From Steinernema hermaphroditum (Eukaryota > Nematoda > Chromadorea > Rhabditida > Steinernematidae): a stretch of DNA of 64,000 bases. The DNA is taken from contig CM059624.1 of the NCBI GenBank assembly GCA_030435675.1, positions 9,572,769 through 9,636,768 of the forward strand. Direction: 5' to 3'. Made by a program: the position numbers and the translations under genes. Positions 27,925 through 40,859 of the stretch are shown here, one piece after another (the first letter of the stretch is position 1; every line of letters starts with the position of its first letter). Under the pieces are notes generated by a model, which did no database searches, had not been told where the DNA came from, and saw nothing but the letters and a program-made list of their open reading frames with translations.

Positions 27925-30900
27925 TCATCTAGTGGCGGTCGCCTGCTGCAGTTTCCTTCGGAGGACGGAGACGAGGCGCTGGCTTCTGAAATGGGAATCG
28001 CTTGTTTATGCGTGCGCTCGAGAGGGCGGCGGCCTTTGGTGGGCGACCACTTGGGCGCCGGAAACGGATAAGGATTAGTGACCGCTTTGTACTTCGGCAG
28101 CTTGTTTGCATAGATTTGAATTACTTAATCGGTTGCGCCACCGAAAGACGCCGAATCCGCGGCCGACTTACTTGTCCAGCTCCGCGCGGAGGCGTTTGCT
28201 CTCGTCGAGCTCCGTGGAGGGCGTCGTGGAGCGCTCCGAGAGGAACGTGTCCGTGGAGACGGTGCTGTTGCTGGAGACGAGACGCCGCGGCGGAGGCACC
28301 GGGGAGCCGCCGTTCTGTCGCGACTTCTCCAGCTGCCGCTTTGCCTCCTTCAGCTCCTCTTCCAGCTTGTCCCTTTCTGATTCCAGCGACGAGATCTTTC
28401 TTCGCACCAGGGCGCCGTCTGTTTCGATGCTGCAAGAAGGTGTGACATGTAAAATACGCTAAACGTTTTTTTGTGTAACTAACTTGTACTAACACCTATA
28501 CTTTGTTAACGACTACACCAAAATCAAAGTCAGCTCGAGTATGGGGCTCTGGCACCCAAGGATTATGCTATCTTTCCCACGGCATCACCTTCAAGTTCTC
28601 CCGCAACATGGCCGTCTCAATTACCTCTTCCTAAGGTCACTGATCTCCTTGTGGAGGACTTCCTCCTGCAGACTGTACTTGTGTCCCAACTTCTCCAACT
28701 CGTCCTCGTACTCCCTCTTCAGCTCGGTCACTTGAGCGCTGCGCGCGTTCCGATTCTGCTCCTTCAGGAGATCGCCGGCGAGACGCGCGTTCTCCTCGAC
28801 GAGTTCCGCCACCTGAAGACACGAGAGGTCAGATGTCAGCGTTGCGCAACGAGGATAAACAAGAAGGGTGAGAACGGATTGCCTAATTGGCTGTGCAAAC
28901 ATCGCCAACACTTACTCTTTCTGAGTCGGCCTCAGAGGGCTTTTCGCGGAGTTTCCGATTCTCCTCCTCCAGCTCCTCTACCTTCTTCTTGAGCTCTCGG
29001 ACGTCAGCCTTTGCGGAATCGATGTCCGTCTGGGTGGTCTTCAAGGCGAGCAGTTGGGCCTGGAGGGTGGCGAGCTCGTCGATCGATTTCTTTCGGTCGG
29101 AGTCGGAGCGTTCTCTCTCGATCTGTAGGTGCTCCGTGAAGCGGTTCACGTTGGCGATCAGGTCTTCTCTGGCCTGCAATTAGGGGAAGCTCAATTAAAG
29201 GACTCATGACAAGACAAGAATTCAGGGAAACCCCACTTAGAAAAACCCACTTAAACCAAGTGTGCAGGCTCACCTTCTGGAGCTCCTTCTCCAACTCCTG
29301 GTTCTTCCTCTCCGCATTCTCCTTTTCCCCTCTCACCGTTGCCAATTCCTCCTTCGGCGCCGTCGTCTCGTCCAGCTCCTTCAATTTCAGCTTCAGAGAG
29401 TCGAGCTCCGCGGAATGCTCCTTGAGCCTCTGCTCCACTTCACTCCTCGCGCGCTCCGAAGAGTGCAGCTGCGTGTTGAGGTCGACGATGTTGCCTTCGG
29501 CCTCCTTCAACTTCTGCCTCGTCTCCAGCAGCTCTGACTCCAGCTCCTCACCGCCGCTCTCGGTTTCTTCGATCGTCTTCAGCTTCGTCTCCGTCTCCGA
29601 CAGCCTCGTGTGGGAGCTCTGGAGGGCGGCCTCGAGCCTCGCCACAGCTTCTCCTTGGACGGTGAGACGCGTCTCCGCGTCTGTCAGCCTCGCCTGCTTC
29701 TCTTCCATCAGCGAGGAGTAGATGGCCGCCTCGTTGGCCAGCTTCTCGTTGTGGCGCCGCAGGGAATCCATCTGCTGTGCTAGCTTCTTCGTCGCCTCCT
29801 CGACAACGTCCTTCGAGTCTTCCGTCGCCGATTCCAGCTGTGCCCTCAGGTAGCGCACCTCTTCGTCGACGACCTTCTTCTCTGCCTCGAGCACTCCGAT
29901 TCGGGCGTCAGCGCTTTCCCTCTGCGCCTTCAGATCCGCTCTCAGGGTCTCCACGTCGGCCCCCAAAGAGACGTTCGTCGACTTCTCCGACGCAATCGCG
30001 TCGTCCCTCTCCGATTCCACCTTGTGGAGTTCGTCCTGTAGAGCGGAGATCCGCTTCCGCAGATTCGCGATTTCCTCTTGCTGGGACCTGAATCGGAAGT
30101 GTGCTCTTCCCTCTCTCTACTCGAAGACTCACGCGTTCTCGTCCCTGACGGACTGAAGCGACGTGGCCAGGGTGACCACCTCCGTCTGCAGCTCCTTCTC
30201 GAAGTCTTTGTGCGCCGCGCTCAGCTTCTCCAGCTCGTGGCGGAGACTCTCGTTCTCCTCCGACGAGTCCTGTAGTGCGTCCACTTTCTCGTTCAGCTCG
30301 GTCTTCAGTCTCTCCACCGTCTTCTCGAGGGACTCCGCCTCACTCGACTTTCTCGCCGTCTTCGAATCCGATTCTTTGAGCTTTTCTGCCCAGAGCGACT
30401 CCGTTTCTCCGAATTTTGCTGCAGCTTCTTCCAGAGCGAATATCTTCTCCGTCTCGATTTCCTGAAAGCAATGCATTCTGATATGCTCTTTCATCAATAG
30501 AAGGAATAGAACTCTCTAGTATCTCAAAGATGCCTTGACCTACCTTGATCCTATTCCTGTTATCCTGGAGCTCCTTCGCGAGTTCGGCGTTCTTCTCACC
30601 CGCAGCGCCCAACTCCAACCGTAGCTGCTTGACCTGCTCGTCGACGGAGTCTTTCTGTGAGTCCAATTGTGTTTCCAGGATGTGGATCCTGGCCACGTGG
30701 GACTCCAGCTCCGACTTTAGGTGGTTCGTCTCGGCGGCGGAGGAGTCGCAAGCCACGCGGAGTTGCTTCTCGAGGCCCATCTTCTCCGTCTGCACCTTCT
30801 TGTGCTCCTCCTCGAGCTTCCTCCGCGTCTCCTCGGCCTCTTCCAGGTCCTTCTCCTGTTGCTCCTTCTTCTGCCGCAGCTCCTCGAGGGCCTCCTTCTG

Positions 30901-33138
30901 CTCCAAGGCGTTCCTTTCCAACTCCCTCCTCTCCCTCAAAGCCTCCTTCAAGGCGTGCTCCTTCTCGATGTGTTTTCTGTCGGCGTCGACGATTTCCCTC
31001 CGCAAATCGACGATCTCCGTCTCCTTCTCCTCCACCTTTGCTTCCACTTCCCTAATCCTCCTCTCCAAGGCCTCCTTATCCTCGGAAGATGCCTCTGCCG
31101 ATCTTCTGACCCTCCCTTCTAGCTCTTCCTGCAGCCTCTTCGACTCGGAGAGCTGTTTTCCGACGGCGTCGAGCTGATCGGTCAACATATTCTGAAGTAG
31201 ACCCTGAGGACAGTTCCACATCGGAGACCTACGTTCTTGTCCTGAAGCAGCTTCACCTCGTTCTTCATCTTCTCCTGCTCTCCAGCCTTCTCGTGTTCGT
31301 TCTCTTCCAGAGAAACGACCCTTGTTCTCAGCAGTGACAGCTCCTCGTCTTTCTTCGACACCTCAAACAGAGAACTACCGTAACCTCCTGTCAGGGAACC
31401 CTTCACCCACCTCGTCTTCCAACACACTCACACTCTTCTTCGCGGCTTCCAGGTCCTCTCTATGCCTCTCCAGTTGGTCCTGCAGCTTGGCCATCGCCTT
31501 CTTGTGGTCCTCTTCCGACTCCGACAGCTGCGCCGTCAGCCGGGATACCGTAACCTCCAAGGCAACCTTCTCATCCCTCAACTTCTTCGCCTCCTCGGAA
31601 TCCTCGTTTGTCTCCTAGAGGGATACTGTACCCCTGGCCCGTCAACGCTCAACCAACCTGCTTGGCCAGCCTCAGAGACTGTAGCGCGGCGGTCTTCATC
31701 TCGATCTCCTTCTGGCACTCGGCGACCTCTCCCCGAAGGCGCTCCTTCTCCAGCTCGTGAGCAGTCCTGGCCCGCGCCAACTCGTCGCGAGTCGAATCGA
31801 CGTCGGCCGATCGGTGCCGCAGTTCGGACTCGGCGCTGGACAGCTTCGCCGTCAGCTCCAGTTTTTCGCTCTGAATTTGCATAATCGATACCAAAACAGA
31901 TCTCGATGCCCACCGTCAGCTGGGACAGCTCCTCCTTCAGCTTCGCGTTCTCAGCCTCGAACGCCTTTCCCGTGTTTTGGCACTTGATCTCCGCATTCTC
32001 GGCGATCAGAGTGTTTATCTGGAACGGTGCACTTCGGGGTACTATAAGGGCAGAGGGATGTACCTGCATGAAAAGTTCTTGTTTTTCGCTCTGCTCGCGA
32101 TCGAGTTGGATCGCCAGTTCGCGTTTCTGGCTCTGCAGCTGCTGGATGTCCATCGGCTGCTTCGACTCCAGAACGCGCTTCTGCTGTTCCCATAGCGTTC
32201 TGCAAGAGGATTTGTGAGATTCAGATGTGGGTGGTGGGTAGAAATGTTGCACTGTGGGTGGCCTTTACGGAATTAAAACAAAAAGGACTTCTCTGAGAAG
32301 TGCCTTTGCAGATCAGAAGATTCAGTTATTTCGAGTTTTGACATTTGTCCTAGATACAGTGAAGAGTATGTAGTGTGAATCTGCTCATGAAGCTTTTAAG
32401 AATTTCAAATTCAAGACGCCCTTATCTAACTATATCCTTTTGATTCTTTCGTCCTTGATCAACGCTTCTGTCAAGAGAAATTTCTAATCTTCTGGATAGT
32501 TCTCATTGCCTTTTGGATCCGAAACTTCGTTCCTTTTCACAAGACATCAAAAGCTTCCTATCGTTAGGACATCAAAAACGTTTTTAAAAGAGGTGCTACT
32601 TAAAGACCGTAACGTCACGTCGCTGTGACGTGTGTTCTTCTCAGATGAGTCATCGAGGAGAATGGTCTTCGATTCACAATCGCTTTTCAAACTGGATCGT
32701 AATCTTACGAAAGGGATCGGTGATTCTGTTATGCCAAAAGACTTCCTCTAGGAAAGAGAGAGAATTGGAATGATTTCGACATAGTGATGTTTGAGTCTCC
32801 GCAAATGGACTCGACGTCACGTTCCAAAATATCTCTCTTCCGTCGCCACGTGAATTTCTCTTTCGTGTCGTCCGCTCATTAATTTCCGCTTGTCCAGATA
32901 AGTGCCTCTTTAGGCCGAACATCTCGGCCCACTCATCCCCCGAAACAAGGTCCGCAAGGTCGACTCACCGGTCCTTCTCCGCGCGCTCCACCTTCTTCTT
33001 GAGGGCGTCGCACTCCGACGACTTGTCCTTGAGCGCTTTCTGAAAACAAATTCCATTAATTGCCCCACGTTCCGCTCCACAAAGTGTCGGAGAGATCGAT
33101 GCAGAGCTGACCTGGAGAGCTTTCACGTTGTTGTCCAT
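27925..33138 (-). CDS. Same coiled-coil gene, short isoform from an alternative first exon
   Basis: Fourteen exons: 33112-33138 (MDNNVKALQ), 32969-33039, 32064-32199, 31914-32018, 31658-31870, 31411-31614, 31233-31361, 30544-31191, 30133-30461, 29274-30087, 28916-29173, 28625-28812, 28172-28429, 27925-27985. They give 1146 residues that are almost entirely heptad coiled coil, rich in Glu/Lys/Leu. The tail has a proline-containing break (SRQNGGSPVPPPRRLVSSNS) and ends QQATATR. Every junction is phase-consistent. The 9-codon first exon ends in phase 0, like the head exon at 36834, so both can feed exon 32969-33039, whereas including it in the long form would break frame. Intron 31362-31410 ends TTTGAG, a rare acceptor. 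Confidence 0.85.
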
Positions 33139-36100
33139 GGCTATCGTAGTCGGGAATCTGGCATGACACGGGAGGGGAAAGCGCGGTAGGGGTCAGTCGA
33201 ATCTTCGATTAGGAGTGTTTACATACAAAAATAGAACGCAGATCTGCAAATGGCGGCGTGTGGCGGCGTTTTCTGTTTATAAACACGAACGGAAACGCCG
33301 TGAAATCGAAACCGAACGCCGAATATTCGATTATCGCCGATGGGGAGGACCTACAAGGGTGCACAAAGAGGGAGGACCTGGACGGATAGGTTGTGGAGTA
33401 GGCGAAACGAAGGCTATATCAAAAGACCCTGTTGGAACATATCCTATTGTGTGGACTAGCTGATAAGAAGAACCACAGCACTCTGAAGAAAACACGTGGA
33501 AAAAGCAGAGAAAGGAATTCACCTACATCTCTACAGCAAACAGGGACGTGTCGACGCTAGTCGTCTTCAAATAGGGTGGACAAACACAACGTCATAGTGG
33601 ATATTTTTTGTGCACAACTACTCTGAATCGAGTGGAGAATCTAAACAGAACCCGAATGCAGGGGCCATCGCCGTCAGAAGCGCCAGGAGAGATTAGAGAA
33701 GAGGGCGATAGGGGCCGGCGAGTAGCCCTTATCAGTGGAGGCGCCTGATCGACCACCGCCGAAGGAAGTTTCGATGTTTTGGGAGCGAGGTGTGATTCGG
33801 CGTGGCGCGAATCGATCGGAGCGACAAAGCGCGGAGGGCGCGTGGACAGTCAGTCGACTGTCGGAGTGCGGAGGAGGCGGAAGAGGAGCATTGTTTGCCG
33901 TCTCGAGACACGGGCAAGAGTGCGCGGATGCGGGACATGACCTCGAGAGGGCGACACTAATTACTGCAGGTGGCCAGGGCCGCCGCCGAAAGGCGCCAAA
34001 GGAGGCGCCCCGACCGGTTCCGAAAATCGGCTTTGACTCCGGGCGGAAAACGAAACATTCGCCGACGAAACGTTTCTTTTCTGTACGCACACAACTGGAC
34101 CGAGGAAAGGAATGTGTCATGCAGAGAATGCAGATCCGAACTTTTGTGACACAAGTGGCGACGTCTGTTCTTTGCAAACTAATTTCTCGCCATCGCCACA
34201 AATGGTCAACTTTGGTTTCAGAGTGGAGGCCACCAACAACGCGGTCATTGGAAAGTACGATGGAGAAATGAATTCGTGAAGATTGTAGGAACCTGTCAGA
34301 ATCTGTCCTGGTGCAACAGAGTAACCCAACGGGAGTGAAGGAGTGAAGCGGAATGAGTGGAAGGTCCAACATGCTTGATACGCCTTCCTCTTCTTTTGTC
34401 AAAAGAGCGAATAAAGAAGCTGAACTTGTCTTTTTGGGATTCAAAAAAGTACGAAAAGAGGAGGATCTTTCCAAAAGTGGAAGGGAAAAGAAGGCTTGAA
34501 CGAGATATTTGTGCGGAGATAGATATCATCACTTCAGAGATACAAAAAATTAGGCTATCCTTGCGAAGTAATAGATAAATCCTAAAAAAACAGAGTAGCC
34601 TACTTAGAAAGACAGGCCACTTATGTTTTTGAAAGGTCTGGGAGACGACTGAGAAGCCAGTTTTTCTCTGGAAAGACGTAACCTTCGCGTTGATCAAAAG
34701 TCGAAGTAAAAAAGTTCTCCTAAAACAACATGACCTAATCAAGGTTCGGATTCTACCTCACTTTTGGTGGAATATTCGTGCCTGGTGTCACATAACGGAC
34801 TTTCGGTTTGACGTAAAAGCTGCGTGAGTCACGGCTTTTAGGCGCATTAAAAAGAGATAAATCGAGATTGCGCGTAGAACAACATTTTCAAAGCTGCTTC
34901 TAATGTGTGTTGAGTATTTTAAGCTTCGATTCCGATCAGATTTATTGCAGATATTTGCTGCTCAACCCTTTAGACATGCACCTTTCGCGGCAAACAACCT
35001 CTGTCAGACGATGATTAGAATATCGTTTATGGTGGAACAATAGAGACAAATGAATAGCAGCACCACACACTACAGTCCTAAGCGCAAAGACTCATGTAAT
35101 CGTCCCCTCTCCATTCCCATAATCGTTTTCCACCAAGTGCCTATCTCCTTAATCGAATGCGTTCGCACCTGCGCCCGTCTTTTACGGTCTCGTTCTTTAG
35201 GAGTGCCTGGCTGAAAGGAATTCCGAGGATTCCCCTAAGGCGTTCGTGTTATGTGTTCGTTTTGGAGACCGCCTCGCCGGGAACCCTTCGCTATTTTCTC
35301 GCATCTTCGGGCGTGTCACGGCCACATCCGGTGGCTTCTTCTTCGTCATCACGCGCCTTGAATCACTAATGGGGACAAACAGCCCGACGCGGGGAAACGA
35401 GTCCATTAGCGCCGTCGCCGCGCGATGTACTCCGACTACCAGGTGAACGAGGTTCGTGCCCGGGCGGCCGAGGATGCGCGCCCCTCCTGAAGGGATACCT
35501 GATTCCAGGTGGTCGTCGAGGCGCTCGAGAACGTCATGAACGGCGCCGCGCGAGTCGACGAGGTCAACGAACGCATCAAGATCCTCAGCGACCTCAGCGA
35601 GAAGCTCGGCGTCGACGACGACGGTGAGATCCTCGACAGCGACGACGACGAGGTCGGCGAGCTGGAGGAGATCCAGCTGGCCCGCGCCCACTGGATCCAG
35701 CTCTACAAGACCAACATGCAGGTAGGACCGTTTCAGGGTATCATGAATCCTTCTGCGTTCCAGTCTACGGTAATTTACAATGTTTTCCAAAACATCCTCA
35801 AGGAACATCCCCACGTGAGACCGATCTGGAAGTTCGGGAGGTCGTTCGACGCAGACAACCCGGAGTGGAGGAGCGCCCTGGAGAACAACATCCACTTTAG
35901 GTGGGTGACAAATGGGAGATCAACCCGATCCGCGCCCTTCTTAGACACCACTGCGCGAGTCTCCAGGCAGCGATCACGATGATCATGGAGAATCTGGACG
36001 ACGTAGGTGGGATGTCGCGTCTCCTGCAGGAGATCGGCACTCACCACTTCTTCTACGACGCCTTCGAACCCCATCTAGAGCTGCTTCAAGACGTCTTCCT

Positions 36101-39100
36101 GACCACCATCAAAGAACTCCTGGAAGGCTCCACCGAGGCCGTGGACGATCGCCTGGAGCGGGCCTGGCTCCAGCTGTTCACACAGATCCGCGCCCACATC
36201 GGCCACGGCATCGCTATGCAGCGCCTAACATATCTGGCCCAGTGCGCGACCACAAAAGAGATCGAGTCGGTGAAGGAGATGTGGGAGAAAGTGAAGGACT
36301 ACGGTACCCAGGAGGCCGGGGTGTTGCTCTGCCAAACGGCCTTACAGGTGGGGTACGGCATGGGACAAGCGCCTTAGCGTCTTCTAGGCTTACGGCAAGA
36401 TGGTGAAGAAGCAAAAGATCTGTCTTCCAATCAGCATGGACCGCCACAGCGAGATGTTCGAGAAGTTCTCGATGCAGATGGTGCGCGCCATCGACGTCAC
36501 CATCCAGGCCTACGACCCCACTCACGGCTTCGCCTCCCTCCCCGACAACATAGGCCCGCTGGTGACCAACTGCATGGTTCTCGAGGTGTGCCCCAGTTTG
36601 GTGCGCAAGGCCGTCATGGAAGGTAGGCTTGGGGAGTGAGGACTACGGTAACGCGCGATAATAGGATTGGTCGCGGTACTACAAACGGTGCTGGAACACC
36701 TTTCGGAGGTGCAGATTCAGATGTGGAGCAAGATCTACCGCGTTTTGGAACAGGTAAGGACAGCAACGTCATGGTCAAGTGGCAGCTCTCTCCAGGCCAT
36801 GATCTACAACATCGTCAACCTCTGACCACTCACCTTTATGCCGACGACGTCCTTCCTGGCCATCATTCCCATCTGGGCCATTAGCTGTTGATTCTAGACG
36901 ATCTCAGTAAAGTTATCCGCAGTCGTTCACCTACACATTCCTGCGCGTTTCCGAGTTCCACCTCGAGACGTCTGATCTCGTCGTCCTTCAGCTTTGCGAT
37001 CTAAGTGGGGACTTGCTGAAGGGTCAGAGATCAACGGCTCACCTCAACATCGGAGATGACGGATCCGCTGGGACTGCTGCTTCCAAGCGAGCCGTCGGAG
37101 TTGTACACGTTCTTCTGAACGTCGCCCATAATTACCCTAGTCACCCCCGAAAGCTGGCAGTACCGGTTTTTGGAGTTCGGTGAGCAACAGCTGCGAGTTG
37201 GTGAGTGCGTCGGACATCGAAATCATCTCTTCATTGGTGGCGCTGTCCTGAAATCAAGAAGAAGGGAAGTGAGGATTCAAGTTCCCCATCGATCTGAACG
37301 ACTCTGTGTAAATGAGCTTGCACAATGCGGCAAGAACTGGATTCGGACGGCCTTTGTTTCGATTAAAAAGCGGCTAGGCGCGTTTCCTTCGGATCGATCC
37401 GGGGAAACGTGGAGTCTTTGATCTCCTCGCCTGTCACTTCGAATCGCGCGAGTTTTAGGGGGCAAACGATGAACGTACAAGTAAACGGCTCTACTGCGGT
37501 CGGGTGGCGACGATTCGTCACCCAAAACAACCGTCTAATCATAACAGGTTCCTCTCGGGAGACAGTAATCGATCGGAATTCGACAAAACCTCGCCTAGGA
37601 GAGCCGACTTCCGAGAGAAGAAACAAGGAGAGAAGGATCGCTGTCCAGCGCGGCGAGGGAAAGCCCTAATGAGGAACCGGTTCCTCTTCCCTCGATCATT
37701 AAACGGTTCCCAATTAGACGAAGTCATGTGAAGGGACAAGGAGGACGACGCACCTTGTGGAAGCGGACAGTCGCGTAGACCATCGGGGAAGCGGCGGCGA
37801 GAGGAGCAGCGCTAATGAGCCGTCAAGACGCGAGATCATGTAGGTGATCTTGTTTGAGCGCCACGCGGGACAATGGAACCGGTCAGCGGAACACGGGCAA
37901 AACCGAAAGCCGATCACCACATTAAGTGGCGACGCCCTCGGGAAGGGAGACGTTCCCACGGGGCTCACCTTGAAGGCGCCTTCCTGGCTCTCGTAGCCCT
38001 CCTCGTCCGGCGACAGCGAACATCCCCGACTGTTCACGAAGTCCATCATGTGTTTACAATTGCGTCGGATTGTATTCGGACTCAGAGGCGAGTCGTCCTT
38101 TTTCTGCGTGATGATGTCCAGAAACTCGGACGAGTGCGGTGTCGGGGAGGATTCGAGCGCCACGGAGAGCGCCGGACGGGCCACGACGAAGTGCTCCGCG
38201 ACGCCGACGGATCGGGACCGCGGCGAGCTGTGCACTTTGGCGTTGAACGTCGCTCTTCGGGATCTGGAAGGCGATGGATTAGTGTTGTCCTTTTTGTGGA
38301 GGGTCATCAAAAGTGTCGCAGTTTACGTGGTACGGTCTTGTTTACACTATCTCTTAAAAGCTCTGTTATTTCTTCAAAATAGTGTTTACAAATAAATAAA
38401 TATAAAAGATAGTGACTCCTAACCCCTAATCAGTGTTCCCAAAATGCCTCCTTCTCTTGCGATGCTTTGCGTCTTGGCGCCACCGTCGCCATTGCCGTTG
38501 GGTTACTAAATGTCAGTTCCCTGCTCCTGGGCAATTAGTCACCCGCTCGCATTAGTCAACATTAGTCTCCCCAAAACGATCTTTTCGTAAAGTCACAAGA
38601 GCGAACCTGGAGCGATCGTTGAACATGATGATCGTTCTGTAGGTGGGGTCCTGGTGGCCGTGCTCGTCTTCGAGCCTTCTGGCGAGCAGATTCTCTTGCG
38701 ATTTGCGAAGAAGGTACGAGGAGGTGGGCATTCCTCGGGGAAGTGGCGGTTCTTCGTCGGCAAAGGGTTCTGACTGAAGGCAACTGGGTCCCATAAGAGG
38801 GATTACTGTATGGCTCACCGTTCTCCTGGAGAGCCTCATCCTGCTCGACTGCTCCTGAGGGGACACGGAACTGGGCCGACTTCCAGCAAAGAGCATTCGG
38901 TTCTGTTTGACCAGTCCGTGTGGTATCTGAATCGGAGCTATAGAGAAGGGGACGGAGGGTGACGGACCTTCTCGATCTCGATTCTCCTTCCGTCATCATT
39001 CAAGTAGGAGCTGGCCGAAGTGGCGATGGTGGGTTCCACGGGGCAGCCCGCGTGGTTCCCGTAGCTGTAGATCATGTTCTCGTGCGCCTGGCGAGCGTTC

Positions 39101-39736
39101 AGTCGGGCGAAGTGCCGGTGGAACCCCGACGAGGAAGCGGGTCTGTAATGCCGCGGAATTAACACGTCCGTTGGGGCCTAATACAAACAGCGATAAGAAG
39201 GGTGCTTGTGGCGATTAGTGTTCGCGGGAACGAGCGGATCGATGCGTCTTCAGCTGTCCACAACGCGCACTATTTGCACAGAGATGGCAACGCCGTCGTC
39301 CCCTGGGATCGACAAATATGCGATTACGATGATCCGGGATTGTTTCATCAAAAGAACGCGCTCGCATAACAAGGTCACCAATATGTGGAGCGGCGAGATC
39401 GGCGCCGATTGCCTACTTTCCGGAGATAAGGGCCTCCCGGGGCCACTGTCCTTATCGAGGCGCTCGGGAAGGTACTAACGTCGACGGGAAGCGCGCCCGA
39501 TGACCACTCCCCACACTTTACTTTTACGATCGAAATCGACACTAATGACGCGAGAATTCGTTCTAGGGAAAACCGGCTTACCTGTGAACCGAGGCGTCTT
39601 CGGCGGATCGGAGCTGGCGCCGCTGTACGGAGGGGAAGAGCGCGAGCGAATCCGTGGAATCGAGGAGCCGCGGACGGACCGCCGACGGCGGAGGCGACGT
39701 TCCCACCGAAGAGGTCGCGTAGAGCGCCGTCGACAT
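27925..39736 (-). CDS. Large coiled-coil protein, long isoform (possible junctional scaffold)
   Basis: Nine head exons (39582-39736, 38968-39142, 38819-38926, 38607-38773, 37969-38263, 37164-37247, 37043-37114, 36935-37000, 36834-36884) join in phase to exon 32969-33039 and the rod exons of the short isoform, giving about 1528 residues. The head starts MSTALYATSSVGTSPPPS and is Ser/Arg/Pro-rich and unstructured (VHSSPRSRSVGVAEHF, GSLGSSSPSGSVISDVE). Coiled coil begins at IAKLKDDEIRRLEVELGNAQ and continues through the rod. The intron 33040-36833 contains a complete globin gene on the other strand. A disordered head plus a long rod recalls cingulin or C. elegans AJM-1 (about 1480 residues), but I cannot confirm either. 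The continuity across the large intron rests on phase agreement only. Confidence 0.7.
33139..35424. other. Large-intron sequence; promoter region of short isoform and of globin gene
   Basis: No supported exon. Lies in the intron of the long coiled-coil isoform and upstream of both the short isoform (minus) and the globin (plus). Confidence 0.5.
35425..36825 (+). CDS. Globin with extended N- and C-termini
   Basis: Seven exons (35425-35442, 35509-35721, 35764-35900, 35945-36347, 36388-36622, 36665-36753, 36796-36825) encode 374 residues. The first exon is only six codons (MYSDYQ). An acidic segment (EILDSDDDEVGELEEIQLAR) precedes the globin fold at about residues 70-225: VIYNVFQNILKEHPHVRPIW, then IHFRHHCASLQAAITMIMEN with the likely distal (E7) His and GTHHFFYDAFEPHLELLQDV with the likely proximal (F8) His. 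About 140 further residues follow, helical, ending IYRVLEQAMIYNIVNL. Nematodes have many such extended globins with sensory or redox roles; which one is unclear. The stop lies 8 nt from a donor site of the opposite-strand coiled-coil gene, which encloses it. Confidence 0.85.
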
Positions 39737-40859
39737 TCTGGAATCGGGGATGAGTGGAGCTGTGAGAAAGCGAAATCCAATCGAATCGCGGGTCATAACT
39801 CTCGCTTTTTCGAAGTCGAAGTTATTTGCCGAATTCACGTTTGAATCGCAAAAACAAAGTCAGATCACGTTTGCGTCTTTGGTCGATTCACTAAGCTCCG
39901 ATTTTGTAAAAACAAGATATTCAATTATGCTTGATACTTGATTAAGGTTGCTCATTTCTGTTGCCTCCTCCTTTGCTAACATTTCTTAGGAAGCAACAAC
40001 CTTTGAAAACCCATCGGATGGCGTAAACAGTGTAGGAGGGCGAAATTTAGGGTTCTAAGTGAGATTTGCACAACTGCGCAAAGAGAAGATTGAGAATAGA
40101 AAGAGTCAGAAAATCCCTCCAGTGGAGGTGACGCCATTTACGGTCCGTCCTAATTAGGATGTCAACGACCAATTAGCGTGTTTTTTCGCGCGATTTTATC
40201 GCTATTGGAGGGCTTAAAACACTCGAGATGTGCACTCAGAAGATCACTGTACTGGCTTATGTGCAAGAGCGCTTATGTTATGGGAGCTGTAGTGGGAAGG
40301 AGGCTGGAAGGAGCAGGCCGAAGGGAAAGGCCGGGAGATGTCCGAAAACAGGCAATAAACACGTAATGACGAGAACGCGAGGCTGGCCACCTCTGCGGCG
40401 ACGTTGTAGTTCTCCGACGGCGCCTGGAGATGGAACGGCGGGAGAAGTAAAGGGGCTCGCGCACTCATCAGGCGAAGGTCACTTCGCCGTCACCGGAACG
40501 TCGCCGAGGGGAGTTTGTATCTAATTACGACGACGCGAAGGAGAAAACCGAGGGGACACCGATCTGACCACCCAAAAGACTGTCAGAGAGACGGAAAACG
40601 GAGCGATGTCGCTATTAGCCCAATAAGTCAACACTCGAGGCTCTTTAGGATGTTCCCATAGCGGCGGACGACGGTCCGTTTGTGTGTAGATGCCGTTAGG
40701 TGAGTCATTCGGCACTTTAGCGCATGTAAATCAGAAGGAGAAGACGCCGAAGAATTGATGAATTGCCCGACGGAGCGTCGGTGAATGTATTGGTTGGTCA
40801 TCTCAAAAGCAACTAGACAAAAGAAGTCTTCGGGATCGAAGACCATCGACTACAACCTG
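39737..40859. other. Intergenic, nothing supported
   Basis: An acceptor-like TTCCAG just upstream of the long-isoform ATG suggests trans-splicing or a further 5' exon of that gene. No other coding signal seen. Confidence 0.45.

Noticed and set aside
31929..31954. Transmembrane-gene-style 26-nt intron call ending TTTTAG, considered for the membrane protein (true location 41929-41954)
   Set aside because: Too short for an intron here and gives no better protein; the CTTTCCAG acceptor at 41908 restores phase with a 47-nt intron.
36636..36884. Plus-strand frame at the end of the globin gene
   Set aside because: Wrong frame across globin introns and the terminal exon; the in-phase reading gives the globin C-terminus instead.
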